From assembly GCA_037951105.1 (NCBI GenBank), contig JBAMJV010002915.1, positions 1 to 64,000 on the forward strand: 64,000 bases of DNA. Direction: 5' to 3'. Shown in pieces: positions 13,001-22,340 of this stretch. Both the position numbers and the translations under genes were made by a program. Numbering within the stretch: position 1 is the stretch's first letter; the number at the start of each line of letters is the position of its first letter. The notes beneath the pieces are model-generated. The model did not search any database and had not been told where the DNA came from. It was given only the letters and a program-made list of their open reading frames with translations. This DNA is from Echinarachnius parma (lineage: Eukaryota > Echinodermata > Echinoidea > Clypeasteroida > Echinarachniidae).

Positions 13001-16000
13001 GTTTGTTTCGGGAATAAATCCTCTATTTGCATCGATGACTTTTAAAGTGAGAAGCTCAAAATGATGAGACCATCACAAGTATTTTATACCAATATGCATG
13101 CAGCCCCATTTTAAGAACTTGCATGCATGACTCTAACATTTGTAAACTATCTTATATTTATAATACAGAGGTACAATTCCACGGCTCCGTCCTTTGTGTC
13201 ATCTCCAAACACCCTTCAGTCGACACAACTATCCCGGGCACACTCTCTGCACGGCATATACAGCGACGAATCAACCTACTCTGGTTTTGAGGAATGTGCG
13301 TACCTGGAGCCCAATAACGCAGGGCCCCGGGTGTTGAAGTCACAACTGTCAAGGAGTGAACCAAACTTGGAACAGCTCTACTTGCCCGGGCTATACGAAC
13401 GGGCCAGATCACCGGGAGGCACAGACTCAGAGGACTGTTACGAGCAGGTCAGCGACAAGGACCAGTATATCGAGATCATTGACGACGATGATCAGTCTTC
13501 CGCACCATCTGTCGTTCACAATTTGCCCGGGAAACAGATAGAGGATGACATTTACGATGATGTTCCTGAGAGTTCAAAGAAGAACGACGCGCCTCCTCCG
13601 CCCCCGCGCGATTACGAAAATTTCGAAGTTGCTCTGCAGAAGAAGCCTGTCAGCAAAAAGAAGCGTGCTCCGCCTCCACCAGAGCCCAAGGTCGATAAAG
13701 CGAAACCTTTGACTAATCCTGAGACGGACCCTCCAAGAGTTCCGAATAGGCCCGGGAGTGTATCAAACCTCCACAATAATGATTACATGGACTCAATCGA
13801 AAGGGAAAAGACGGTGTGCCTCGACAAACCGAGTCACGCTAGTCGGCCATACATGGAGACGGTGAAACCGAGCATGGACAATCGACGGGCAAGCGATGCT
13901 GTGACTGAACCTCTGTCTGAATACGTTGTGTAAGTTGTATACATTCGCCCGGATTGTTCATGTTAAATAGAGTTGATCAATATGTTTGATGTCTAGCCTT
14001 AAAGGTGAATGACAGTAGTAGGAAACGCCCCACCCCCCTAAACATGAAATGTACGTTCTTATTACCAACCATGTGAAAGACTATAATTGTACTAATATAG
14101 GATTATACAAATTTGGCCAAGAAACCGCCTACTAATTGATATATTTGCAAAATTATAAATTGTTCCGCTGCGGATAGATATCGCCAACGCGGAATCGCGC
14201 ATACGTTACGTGCAATTTGACCACATCGCCATACGGGCTTGTCCCTAGCCGCGCGGACAGCTGCGAACGGGCGGGTGGATTTAGTCATTTCACGGGCGGG
14301 TATTGGATTTCTTCCGATATTTCTGCATTTAACGCATCGTTAGGTTCGGATTTTACCACACAAGCCCTTTGTAGATACTTATTTAACAATATTGATCAAT
14401 TATAAATGTTTTCTGTAACTTTCCCAAAACTGTTATTCATCTTAAACATGGAGTGGGGGATATCATATTTGCAAGTATGATTAACATAATATCAGCGGAT
14501 TTACTTAATTATTATGCGTTATAAATCTACTTAATTGATCTTAAATGAAGGACAATTTTTTGTTAGAATCTTAAATGTTTTTAAAAGTCATGAAGGTCAA
14601 ACGTGCCCTAGTCTTGTTTTGTAATAAACCATTGACTAGTGATTTCTTTATGATTATAACATGCATTTCCAGGAAGTTTCGCAGCGAACTTTTTGAAGTC
14701 GATGGGGTAATGGTGTCTGTTCCGAAGGCTGCACTATCTCGAACCACGATCAAGCTCGTCTGTGTTGGAGATCAAATCTGGTAGGAGAATGTATTCGTTA
14801 TTACAAAGCAGATAGTTAAGTATCATATTAGGGTCCCGTTTAATACAACTTGCCAAATGCCTGTAAATGTCCAAATATTGTAACTGACAGGTCAACAGCC
14901 ACTCGGCATGGAGTATTGCAACTGTTACCATGGCAGTTACAGTAATTGGACATTTATGACAAACGGGGCACTGGGCCCCGTTGCAGAAAGAATTGCAATT
15001 AATTGGAAGTAAGAATGTATGCACAAGTTTGGAGAACCAATACGATTCTCGCATTTTGTGAAATGTTTGGACTTGCAAATACTCGCAACTTTACTGTAAA
15101 CAAATGGTAACTTTTTGCAACGGGGCCATGAAATGCTAGCGATCGCACACTACTCATTTCGTAGCTTTATACCATAGATGTCTACGAATTCTTAGATAAA
15201 AATGTATATAATACAGTCGTATATTATAAAGTCTTAAACACCCTTTATACCCATGAATATGCACTTAATTGTGTGATCGATACAATATATCGGTACAGGT
15301 CGGTGCAGTTTATGGTAGTGGCGCTCCAGTCGCAAACTTAATATTATTAAGGGAAAAGTTCAATTCTTGTGTAGAAGGTGCTTTCGAGAATGTCCTTGTT
15401 TGTGAGGTAATGAAACATAAAACATTTGACTGATTGTACACATATTCGGGACCAACTTTTATTCATTGTAGTATTTAAAGAACATGTTGTTAAATCCCCC
15501 ATTTTTGTATTTTTACCAGAATATATACTCTATCCATTGGTTAAGTATTTATTAAAGTGTTAATATACGGTAATCCTTTTCTTATATTGTCCTTTCTAGT
15601 GTGGCAGCCCTGCACATCTCCAAACTGCAACGGAAGTTACATGTTGGTGACGTCATCACAAAGGTCAACGCCCAGAACCTTCCGTCTGTCAATTTCTGTT
15701 ACGACCTCTTCCAGACTACAGACGAAGCTGATGTGCGTATATTTCATCATTCATATTTGAGGAACTTAGCTCCAAAGGCGCCAAATCCAATTTCCCGAAA
15801 AAAAATGAGTTAACGCTGTCAGTACATTTCAAATATGATTACGCTTCGTAGCTATCTAGAAATCCAAATGTTATGATAAAGTACACAATCAAAATCAAAA
15901 TATGGAACGTTTAATTTTCATTTTACCATATGCATGTGTACAAAGTCGATAAACCTCGTTTTCTCCGATTTGAAAAGTGTATTAAGCGCCTTTTTAATCT

Positions 16001-19000
16001 CGTCATTAAACACGACACTAAACCAATAACAGCAACAACACGACCACCAAAACAAAGTCCAACATAAACACCACCACCAACTACAACAGCACCAACGATC
16101 AGTTCAGATATTGGTAAATGGGGGGAGAGGTGGGGTAGGGGGTGGATGGGTCCGGGACGAGGGGGTCAAGATTAGTGACAATTATTTTATATATTGTATG
16201 CATTTCCATGCAATTATACGCAAGTACCATTATATATATATGTTACTCATCACCCAGCTAGTAATACAACTCGATATCCCATTTAGCACCCACACATTTT
16301 ACAACTCGGTACTCTACGTGGTAACCAACTCGACACCCAATATGGGCCAAAACTGCGTACTTTAATCGGTACTGAAGCCGAACGAAGTTTGACAAATATA
16401 ACACAATTCCCATTCTGGTAACGAACTCAAATCCCACATGAACGCCAAACTTGGCGCCAAAATTGGTGCCCGGATTGCCACCCGTGTTGGCGTCATATAT
16501 TTTGCACCAACCACCATGCAATTGATACGTTAATCGGTGGTCAACTAGGAAACTATTCCGGCTTATTATTCTTAGTATTGCATTAATGTGTAGATCTAGA
16601 ATCTCCTAAGCTAGGAGTTGATGAACTCTATGTCAATGCAGAAATGAGACCTTGGGCATAACAAAACATAATATTTGTCGGGTATATTTACCAGTATATC
16701 AACACAAATGTGTCACACTGATCGGTACCCAATGAGGCTTCTATTAAATTAAGCTCCAGCTCACGCACCAAATTATAACCTAATAGGTACCATACAGTGT
16801 CAATATCTGCACATAAGCTGATATCAAACATGAAGAGGGGGCATTGTCTTAGTTTCGACTGATTGTTTAACTCAATATAAGGTAACACTTACAAGTCAAA
16901 TTTGAAATGTGTTAATTTGATCTTATTTTACGCTTATAGGTTCGCCTACTCGTGAAGCGTGTGCCACACGGCACACTGAGTCATGTGACTATGACTGCCA
17001 ATGGGAACATCGCTTCGCTTGGCCTCCAATTCGAAAATAATGCTCAAGGCATTGAGGTAGGAGAGCAAACAATTTCAACTATTGTATTCAAAATTCAGGC
17101 CTATTGCATTTTTGGATACAAAAAACAGATTTGTTATTGGCAATTATTTCAACAAATGTTAATGTACTTGTACTATAGAAGGTATCGTAGTAACACTTAC
17201 AACAGGGCCCAGTAACTGCACTATAACCAGTTGTAATGATGATTTGTAATGATTACTTATACATAATACCTGACCATTATCGTCAATAACATTACTAGTG
17301 CCCATGGATCAAAACGTATGCGCTCAGAAGCCCTGTATTAAGCGCGATATAAATGCAAGCTATTATTATTATTATTATCATGTATTTTTACTATGTTTAT
17401 GAGAAGAGTTTATACTGCAGCAAACCTGATGATAAATTATTTCACAATCTTACATTCGGATTTCTTACAGTTGACCCCACAATGATTTGATTTTCTCATG
17501 CAGATAACAAAGATACAGAACATTGGACTGGTCGCAAAGAGTGGGCATCCTTCTCAGCCAAGAGCCTGCGGTATCGTTAACGGAGGTACCCCGGTGAATT
17601 GGGGTCTCGTAGAAATCAACCAGTCTCCCATTTCACTTGAATCAACTCCACAAGAGGTACAGTAAAGGGGTAGTAGAGATTTGGTAAGGCTGATCTTTAG
17701 AACCAAAACCTGCACAATAACATTACAAACTACTAGTTATAACTTCAACATGCTCAACAGGTATAGACAATTAGAAACGACTCAGTAAGACGCATGTTAT
17801 CATTCAAATAGAGCTATTAAAACACGAGAGGGCGCTCTCTAAACAAACATTGGTTTCAACCTTTTTTCATACAAAATTATGCATGTGATGCTTTGTTGAA
17901 ATAATGATTAAATATAGAGATCATCAACAACTATTATAAAAGCCTCTTTTGAAAATGTTTGAAAAAGTGTAAGCATTTTATTTATGAAAACAAAAATCAT
18001 CGAATAAATCTGGGCCCCAGATTTATTCCGATCGGATATATTTATTAATATTTCAGCCGTTTCTGAACCGATTTTGATGAAACAGAGTTTACTCTGTCAT
18101 TACAATCGTATGCTCTTTCAAATTTTACATTTAGTGTTTTATTATCACAACAAAATAATTTCGTGCAGTGCCCTCTATACCAAAACTGAACTACCCATTT
18201 AATTGTATAGATTGCAATTCTCTCTAACATACAATTGTCAAAGCGAACTCGGAATAAGAAATACATTTTGTACATTGCAATCCTCTGTACCAAGTATACC
18301 ACGTACATGCACATTGACAACGCGAACTAAAAAAAAGAGGTTTATTTCTGCTTTGCAATTCTTTCTACCATTCGTACTACCATGGCTACGTACATACAAT
18401 TTGGCAGCAAAGGATAAAAGTTGAGAACGAGAGGGCTCCGGGTTTAGTTCAGTGAGCTATGTAATAGACATACAGTTTACTGATCACTGTCCCGTCTCAA
18501 CCTCTCACAAATGGGTGGGTAGTAACACTGCATATTCTCATAATTTAAAGTGCAATACACAGCTTAGAAGATATCACAAGTCATATCAAACAGAACTGCT
18601 AGTATTGTTGCAACGAACCCTCTTATAAAGTCGCTCAAGCCGAGCTGCTGAGAAAAAGTGGAGACAATATTTAAATTGTTATATGCACAGTCTATTGTAT
18701 TTGATGGATTTCTGACTCCTTTCTGACTCTGAAAGATGCGGCTTTGTAAGGGTTTATTTTTTTGTGGTAACATGTAACAAAAGGACATACAATTGCAAGG
18801 GATACAGATTATGTATAGAGGATAATGTTGCTACACGGTGGTGAAGTGTGGTCGGTTGATTGAGGGACACGCGAGTTATTGTAATGTTATTTGTGTTTTT
18901 CTCGGTTTTTTCTAATTCTTTGTTGGCAGCACATGCTCACGTAATAAACCTTAATTGTACAACATGTTACAGTGTACAGTGCTAACTGTTAACAGTGTTC

Positions 19001-19828
19001 AAGGTGTGTTTCACAGTGTGTTCAGTGTAATGAGTGTTGACACTGTTAAAACGCTAGAATTGAACACTGTCCACACGTTGTGTTTACACTTTGCCATATG
19101 GTGTGAACAACTTGTGTTCATACCGCGGCATACTATGTTATATCCGGAGGGTTACGCAATGGTTCGTTATATTCATTTAGATATGTATGACAACAAAAAC
19201 TGTTACATAACGTGCCCCGGATGTCACGGAAGCCCCGACATATACGTTATACCTTTTATGTGTACATGGTGGCCTTTCGGCAGAAATATTGAAATTTACA
19301 ATGATGATATAGCCATATACACCTCGCCTCGAGTTCTTATTTCGTATACTTATGGAACGTTCGATCAAAGGTCACACACACATTGGTTGTGTTTTTTATT
19401 AATGCTTATTGGTTTACGTATAACACCACTTTTGCACATACTCTACACCGTTAGCAAATTAATACAGACGGGTAAATCATTATTTTCTAGCAATGCACGA
19501 ACGTTTAAAGCAGCGCTCTTACAAAATATTATGGTGAATATGGCACAGAGAATGATGCATGTACTAACAAGGACATAATATAATTAGGTATGAGAACATA
19601 AATAACAATTATGATTATTTATATATGCGTGATAATACTGATATTAAATTCACAATAATTGTCAATAATATGAAATATATCTTTGTTTTGTTCGTTGTAT
19701 CTTTAATGCAGGTAATGGAACGACTCCGATCAGCCGGCTGCGAACTTGCACTCGTGTTTCTTCCGATGGACATCGTTCATCTATTTAAGGAAAAATATTG
19801 TGATGATAAGGAAGATTGTTGTGGGTGA
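905..19828 (+). CDS. PH / tyrosine-rich linker / PDZ-like adaptor protein, copy 1 (nine exons, span)
   Basis: I predict a 666-aa protein from nine exons: 905-1012, 4640-4875, 12382-12649, 13169-13929, 14673-14780, 15600-15732, 16940-17056, 17504-17656 and 19712-19828. The exons sum to 2001 nt, with matching phases at every GT-AG junction and one stop. Residues about 19-130 form a PH domain: an N-terminal strand ending LLSLLQKR-like, a variable-loop segment, and a C-helix RDKWVDAIRQAL with the invariant Trp at 121. Residues 205-458 are a low-complexity linker with about 13 tyrosines and proline-rich SH3-type motifs. Residues 459-550 hold a PDZ-like module (VGDVITKVN at 509-517). Residues 562-646 hold a second one (LGLQF, then GLVEIN). 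By family knowledge, PH domains bind phosphoinositides or proteins, and pY/PxxPxR linkers recruit SH2 and SH3 proteins. A scaffold or adaptor role is inference. No named orthologue is recognised. No signal peptide or membrane segment is seen. Confidence 0.85.
1368..1735 (+). mobile_element. TTAA-type MITE, family C (decayed, copy 1 intron 1)
   Basis: It matches the better copies at 35606-36152 and 42766-43325, including CACCTGTAGAGTGTCAG at the left and CGTGGAGTTAGACACTTTAC at the right. It is absent from the matching place in copy 2. Confidence 0.6.
1931..2303 (-). mobile_element. TTAA-type MITE, family B, reverse (copy 1 intron 1)
   Basis: It begins CTATTAACTTTGTTGACATG and ends GACAATGTTACTACGTCCCT before TTAA. 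The aligned place in copy 2 (near 34000) lacks it. Confidence 0.7.
2917..3782 (+). mobile_element. TTAA-type MITE, family B, interrupted by family A
   Basis: The outer element runs from TTAA at 2917 to TTAA at 3779-3782, with family B ends. Its halves are separated by the family A element at 3166-3679. The empty site in copy 2 reads CCATTAATCCCTTCC, matching CATTAA...TTAACCCTTCC here, so it inserted at TTAA in copy 1 only. Confidence 0.8.
3166..3679 (+). mobile_element. TTAA-type MITE, family A, nested in family B
   Basis: It begins AAAGAGAGTACAGTTTTGGT and ends AAAACTCAACTATCCCTTTA. It has the family hallmark GAGGGCGCTCTCTAAAC in the middle. It splits an older family B copy, which gives the relative age. 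Confidence 0.75.
4199..4609 (-). mobile_element. Decayed family B element shared by both copies (copy 1 intron 1)
   Basis: It runs from TCTAGTATCTTTGTTGACAC to TGTTACTCCTTCCCTTTCAG. The matching segment in copy 2 is 37902-38213, so it predates the duplication. Confidence 0.55.
4640..4875 (+). CDS. Copy 1 exon 2: central PH domain
   Basis: The exon follows the acceptor GAATAG and ends at AG|GTTTG (phase 2). It encodes 78 codons: GSYELCPLHWRLLCYAGDVY, then a loop with QQPGLKP and SVRGCSTDLAL, then ENFLCIQKGENLTFLHAEN. The alternating hydrophobic pattern and position fit PH strands 2-7. Copy 2 carries one extra Ser at the 5' edge. Confidence 0.8.
4944..5632 (+). mobile_element. TTAA-type MITE, family E (copy 1 intron 2)
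   Basis: It is flanked by TTAA, starts AAAGGTAGGCTGACAAG and ends GGGATTTCACTATACCTTTAA. It is about 690 bp and matches 23812-24554 over its whole length. It has no open coding frame. Confidence 0.8.
5808..6130 (+). repeat. Left member of a distant inverted repeat in copy 1 intron 2
   Basis: TCGCTTACTGTTACTG (about 5811) and CGTCGGTCGGCAAATGAAAG (about 6077) recur in inverse orientation at 11700-11783. The pair could be inverted copies of one element or the ends of a 6-kb element. Confidence 0.55.
6480..7900 (+). repeat. Tandem array, about four units of about 350 bp
   Basis: Each unit holds a TATGCAAATTTATGCAAATT-like segment (starting near 6506, 6861, 7211 and 7585). About 150 bases on it has TTTGTGACGTCATAATATGC or a variant. 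The CRE-like TGACGTCA and octamer-like ATGCAAAT words recur in the first three units. The fourth is worn. No ORF is kept between units. Confidence 0.75.
8376..9008. mobile_element. Foldback TTAA element, family D (copy 1 intron 2)
   Basis: Arms of about 225 bp (8380-8606 and 8780-9004) are inverted copies around a spacer of about 170 bp. The ends are TTAA-AAGGGCCCTGCAACCC and GGGTTGCACGGCCCCTTTAA. Open frames inside are by-products of the inverted repeat. Confidence 0.85.
9009..9945 (-). mobile_element. LINE (non-LTR retrotransposon) remnant
   Basis: On the minus strand, fragments of the endonuclease C-terminus (KAPTRITSQSASVSDNVLTN, then SGIFISDVSDHLAYKQF) lie at about 9945-9780. The usual basic linker follows (NPSDRKYTKMRNKFTFESRK near 9540-9475, TWKVINNLLGKK near 9415-9375). 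Most of the reverse transcriptase is missing. A probable 3' tail with AATAAA reaches 9009. Stops and frameshifts interrupt it, so it is dead. The motif style is CR1/Jockey-like. Confidence 0.8.
10039..10662. mobile_element. Foldback TTAA element, family D, second copy
   Basis: It has the same arms as 8376-9008 with more decay and a G run inside the right arm. The central spacer is in the opposite orientation, which means the whole symmetrical element inserted the other way round. Confidence 0.8.
10663..11232. other. Unassigned intron sequence
   Basis: This is an AT-rich stretch of copy 1 intron 2. No gene, inverted ends or repeat matching other parts of the window was seen. Confidence 0.4.
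11233..11790. repeat. Inverted-repeat sequence, GC-rich ends (copy 1 intron 2)
   Basis: GGCGCGCGTATGACGGGCC at about 11239 is matched by GGCCCGTCATATACGCGCGC at about 11352, giving a stem with a loop of about 100 bases. Right of it, TGCCCTTTCATTTGCCGACC and AGTAACAGTAAGCGA mirror the sequences at 5808-6130. Confidence 0.6.
12382..12649 (+). CDS. Copy 1 exon 3: PH C-helix and start of linker
   Basis: It follows the acceptor TTGCGCAG and ends before GTAAGAG (phase 0). It encodes RSRDKWVDAIRQALT, the PH C-terminal helix with its signature Trp, and then a polar, Arg-rich linker. Compared with copy 2 it lacks 81 nt (27 codons) right after the helix, an in-frame difference that removes a Ser/Tyr-rich stretch. 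Confidence 0.85.
13169..13929 (+). CDS. Copy 1 exon 4: tyrosine- and proline-rich docking linker
   Basis: It follows AATACAG and ends before a perfect GTAAGT donor (phase 2). Candidate SH2-binding tyrosines in the joined protein are Y249 (YLEP), Y295 (YEQV), Y304 (YIEI), Y333 (YDDV), Y353 (YENF, a GRB2-like YxN), Y410 (YMDS), Y432 (YMET) and Y456. APPPPPR (345-351) fits a PxxPxR SH3 ligand and RAPPPPEPK is a second proline patch. YEQV and YIEI lie five residues apart, loosely ITAM-like. Phosphorylation is inference. Confidence 0.85.
14090..14405. repeat. Interspersed repeat, family I (copy 1 intron 4)
   Basis: TTGGCCAAGAAACCGCCTAC and the closing ATTGATCAATTATAAATG match the related repeats at 24620-24880 and 52185-52530. 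It is missing from copy 2 intron 4. Confidence 0.5.
14673..14780 (+). CDS. Copy 1 exon 5: start of first PDZ-like module
   Basis: It follows TTTCCAG, ends before GTAGGA, and has phase 2 on both sides. It encodes KFRSELFEVDGVMVSVPKAA and then LSRTTIKLVCVGDQI. Only three base changes separate it from copy 2, one of them changing an amino acid (Met to Val). The split codon joins directly to exon 6 as TG|T (Cys). Confidence 0.8.
14831..15127. mobile_element. Inverted-end element GGGTCCCGTTT/AACGGGGCC (copy 1 intron 5)
   Basis: It starts GGGTCCCGTTTAATACAAC and ends TTTTTGCAACGGGGCC. It holds an inner GGGCCCCGTTGCAG, so two related copies may be nested. The matching element in copy 2 is 42115-42353. 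Confidence 0.55.
15600..15732 (+). CDS. Copy 1 exon 6: PDZ-like core with VGDVITKVN
   Basis: It follows TTTCTAG and ends before GTGCGT (phase 0). It encodes VAALHISKLQRKLHVGDVIT, then KVNAQNL and the segment to TTDEAD. The VGDxIxxVN pattern is the typical strand-4 and strand-5 signature of PDZ domains. No canonical GLGF loop precedes it, so it is called PDZ-like. Confidence 0.8.
16940..17056 (+). CDS. Copy 1 exon 7: end of first and start of second PDZ-like module
   Basis: It follows TTATAG and ends before GTAGGAG, with phase 0 on both sides. It encodes VRLLVKRVPHG, a PDZ-type last strand, and then a linker to SLGLQFENNAQGIE, which resembles a PDZ carboxylate-binding loop and second strand. 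Four base changes separate it from copy 2. Three are silent and one gives Pro to Ala. Confidence 0.8.
17504..17656 (+). CDS. Copy 1 exon 8: second PDZ-like module
   Basis: It follows CATGCAG and ends before GTACAG, with phase 0 on both sides. It encodes ITKIQNIGLVAKSG, a Ser/Pro insert, then NWGLVEINQSPISLESTPQE, which parallels the GDxIxxVNG and helix-2 part of PDZ folds. A TTAA-type MITE begins only about five bases after the donor. Confidence 0.8.
17662..18202 (+). mobile_element. Family A MITE directly after exon 8 donor (copy 1)
   Basis: It starts AAAGGGGTAGTAGAGATTTG and ends CCAAAACTGAACTACCCATT before TTAA-like bases. It is shared with copy 2 (46322-46754), so it is older than the duplication. 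The copy 2 version has lost about 105 internal bases. Confidence 0.75.
18203..19711. other. Intron 8 of copy 1: motif-rich, no gene
   Basis: A 207-codon open frame (18955-19578) is not kept in copy 2 and is treated as chance. The segment 18960-19110 is dense in AACAGTGT and GTGTTGACACTGTT words, which are short inverted motifs present in both copies. Confidence 0.5.
19712..19828 (+). CDS. Copy 1 exon 9: last PDZ-like strand, acidic Cys tail, stop
   Basis: It follows TTAATGCAG. It encodes VMERLRSAGCELALVFLP, a PDZ-type helix and strand, then DIVHLFKEKYCDDKEDCCG and TGA at 19826-19828. A single base (His to Gln) separates it from copy 2. No canonical AATAAA lies close downstream. Confidence 0.85.
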   Translation, partial: VMERLRSAGCELALVFLPMDIVHLFKEKYCDDKEDCCG

Positions 19829-19884
19829 CACAATGGCGTTTTTGTTTTTACTTTGTTTTTATATTTATGCGGCAGACGCTATAT

Positions 19885-20125
19885 CTATACTCGGGCCGAC
19901 CAAAATCCCAACAACGACCCGAACACGACATCCCGAAACACGACCCGAAACATATCTTCAATCATGATTCCAAAAACGACCCCCAACACGAGCCGAAAAC
20001 GTTTCAAACACGACCCTGACAAAACACGACCCCAAACAGAACCCCAAACTACACCATAAAGATGACCAAAACACAACCACAAACATGAACACAAAGACGA
20101 CCCCCAAAACGAGACCAAACACGAT
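19885..20125 (+). repeat. Irregular ACGACCCxAAAC minisatellite in copy 1 3' flank
   Basis: It is a purine/C-biased run of variants of ACACGACCCCAAAC. In copy 2 the sequence passes straight from TGACACA to AAGACGACCCCCAAAACG, so about 260 bases are absent there, with short ACACAA homology at both joints. Confidence 0.65.
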
Positions 20126-20295
20126 TCAGACCGAAAGTCTCAATTCCCTCCTCCGCCATCTGTACTTATCACAGTTCATCACTCTCATGTTCTCCTGAAT
20201 GAAATAATAGAATAGTCAACTACATATTAAATTATTTAGACAGTCATCGTTCTTTTATTCTTCGAAATAACACAGACTTTAATACTTCATAACGT

Positions 20296-20795
20296 TTAAA
20301 GGGATAGTCCAGTTTGGGTCAAACTGAATCATTACAAATTGATAGTTATTATATAACTCTGGCATGCCCGAAAGGTAGACAAACTTACAAACGGTTAAGT
20401 AAATAGCCTGCTATCATTCAAAAAGCAGCCGTTAAAGCACAAGAGGGCGCTCCCTAAACAAATATTGGTTTCCACAATTTGTTTATTTTAACAATGGGAA
20501 TGTGATATTTGGTTAAAATAATGATTCAATATCAGAATCATCAACAACTCTTTAAAACCTCTTGGTACATTCTGGAAAATGTAGGCATTATATCGATGTT
20601 TTCTTAAATCATCGAATAAATGTGGGACCCACATTTGTTCCAATCTCATATATTTATTGATATTTCAGCTGTTTCTCAATCGACTTTAAATCGTCATTAA
20701 AATTGGGTGCTTTTTCAAATGGTATACTTAGTTTTTCGATCATTCACTCACAAAAATATTATTTCTTAACCCTCTAAACTACAACTGAACTATAA
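20296..20795 (+). mobile_element. Family A MITE, 3' flank of copy 1
   Basis: TTAA is followed by AGGGATAGTCCAGTTTGG, and the element has the GAGGGCGCTCCCTAAAC hallmark. It is shared with copy 2 (48597-49100). Confidence 0.7.
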
Positions 20796-20999
20796 AGATC
20801 TAAACTACACTACCACTTGATAAATATGAAGTAGTCCTTACATTACATATTAATGATACCATATTAATATGCGCACAATCACGAGTTTGAACTCAATTTT
20901 AAATGTTAATCCTAGAAAATAATGCCGAACAAGCTAACACTTATGCAAATATTCATTATATAATGCTAAGTATGTATTCTTACACCAAACACATGTGCA

Positions 21000-21518
21000 T
21001 AAAGGGGTAATACAGTTTTGGTAAGGTTGAACTTTAGTAACCAAAACCTGCACAATCACACTACAAACTAATAGTTATAAATCCACCCATTCTCGAAAGT
21101 TATAGAAAATTACTAACGAAAGCCTGCTGTCATTAAAAAGGAGCCATTAAAACACAAGAGGTCTCTTAAAAAGCATTGGTTTCAACCATTGTTCATACAA
21201 AATTATGCATGATGTTTTGGCGAAATAATGATCAAATAAACAGCTATTTTAAAACCTCTTTTGAAAATTTTTGAAAAAGTGTAAGTATTTGTTTGATTTA
21301 AAAAAAAAAACATCGAATATATCTAGGCACTATAGATTTATTACGATCGGATATATTTATTGTTATTTCAGCCGTTTCTGAACCGATTTTGATCAAATAA
21401 GTTTGTTCTGCAATAAAAATATTATGCTCTTTCATATTTTACACTCACTTTTTTCATTATCTGACAACAAATTATTTCGTGTAGCGCCCTCTATACCAAA
21501 ACTAAACTACCCCTTTAA
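21000..21518 (+). mobile_element. Family A MITE, 3' flank of copy 1
   Basis: It starts AAAGGGGTAATACAGTTTTG and ends CCAAAACTAAACTACCCCTT before TTAA-like bases. The copy 2 counterpart (49303-49775) lacks its right end. Confidence 0.75.
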
Positions 21519-22340
21519 ATAAAGGCAAATATACTGAAAATGCTAATACGCAAAACAATTATCGCACTTGGACAATTTATATTTGTGTACGTTAATTTAT
21601 ATCCAAACATGTTCGATATTCTTTGTTTCCTAAGAATTAATTTACAGTGACACAAAGCTTGTGGACATCTGAATACTCTTTAAGATGTTTTGCATATTTA
21701 TAAGGCCGTAATGGGGCTATGTTGAATCTAGGTGGTACGCCTTGCCTTTGTTTCCAAGCGTGAGCGAGATACTCACACAGCATTACTATGTAGCGTATTA
21801 AAGCCGCAGAGCGCGCGGTCTGTACATCAATAGGGAGTTTTGGGTTGACGACGGTTTAAAATAACGCGACGCACTGTACTTTCGCCTGAACGAGACTTGA
21901 GTGTAAGTACGTTACCCTCACACGTACTCGTAGGTGTCATGACTATATCAGAAACAAACAATACAGGAACTAGAAAATCATCACGTTCTCCGACCACTTT
22001 TTGGAACGGACGTCATGTTAGATGAGTATAAGGTCGCGAACAAAACATCGCGACGGAAACATATTAACTTGCAGACGTCGCAGGGGTTTGGGTTAGCGTT
22101 AGGGTTATATTAATCCAGTACTAAGCATTATTGTCGATGTAGTCGAGGCCAGTTCTGTCTTTCCTATTATACAGTATTGTAATCATAATGATGATCCAAA
22201 GGTATATGTTTCTATATGTGTACGTTATATAATTGTATAACACGCCAAGTACTCATTATCATGTGTGGCTTATAGGTTAACTAATGTTCCGATAGTGAAC
22301 CTAACCCGTTCAGGACGGACTAATTTTTACTAACTTGATT
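21519..22340. other. Segment present only beside copy 1
   Basis: It includes GC-richer sequence around 21720-22090 with no recognisable ORF. The copy 2 flank jumps from CATTATCTAACATG to CCATAGACCTAAGCCC, so about 870 bases including the end of the preceding MITE are missing there. Confidence 0.5.

Noticed and set aside
15299-15405. Candidate exon (VGAVYGSGAPVAN...) between exons 5 and 6, also seen at 42504-42605
   Set aside because: Flanking exon phases (2 to 2) do not fit it, exons 5 and 6 join in frame without it, and the two copies differ by a frameshifting length change inside it.
18955-19578. 207-codon open frame in intron 8 of copy 1
   Set aside because: The matching region of copy 2 does not keep the frame although it is nearly identical DNA, and no domain is recognisable.
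19853-20118. Overlapping Asn/Thr/Pro-rich frames after copy 1
   Set aside because: They are by-products of the ACGACCC minisatellite, which is absent from copy 2.
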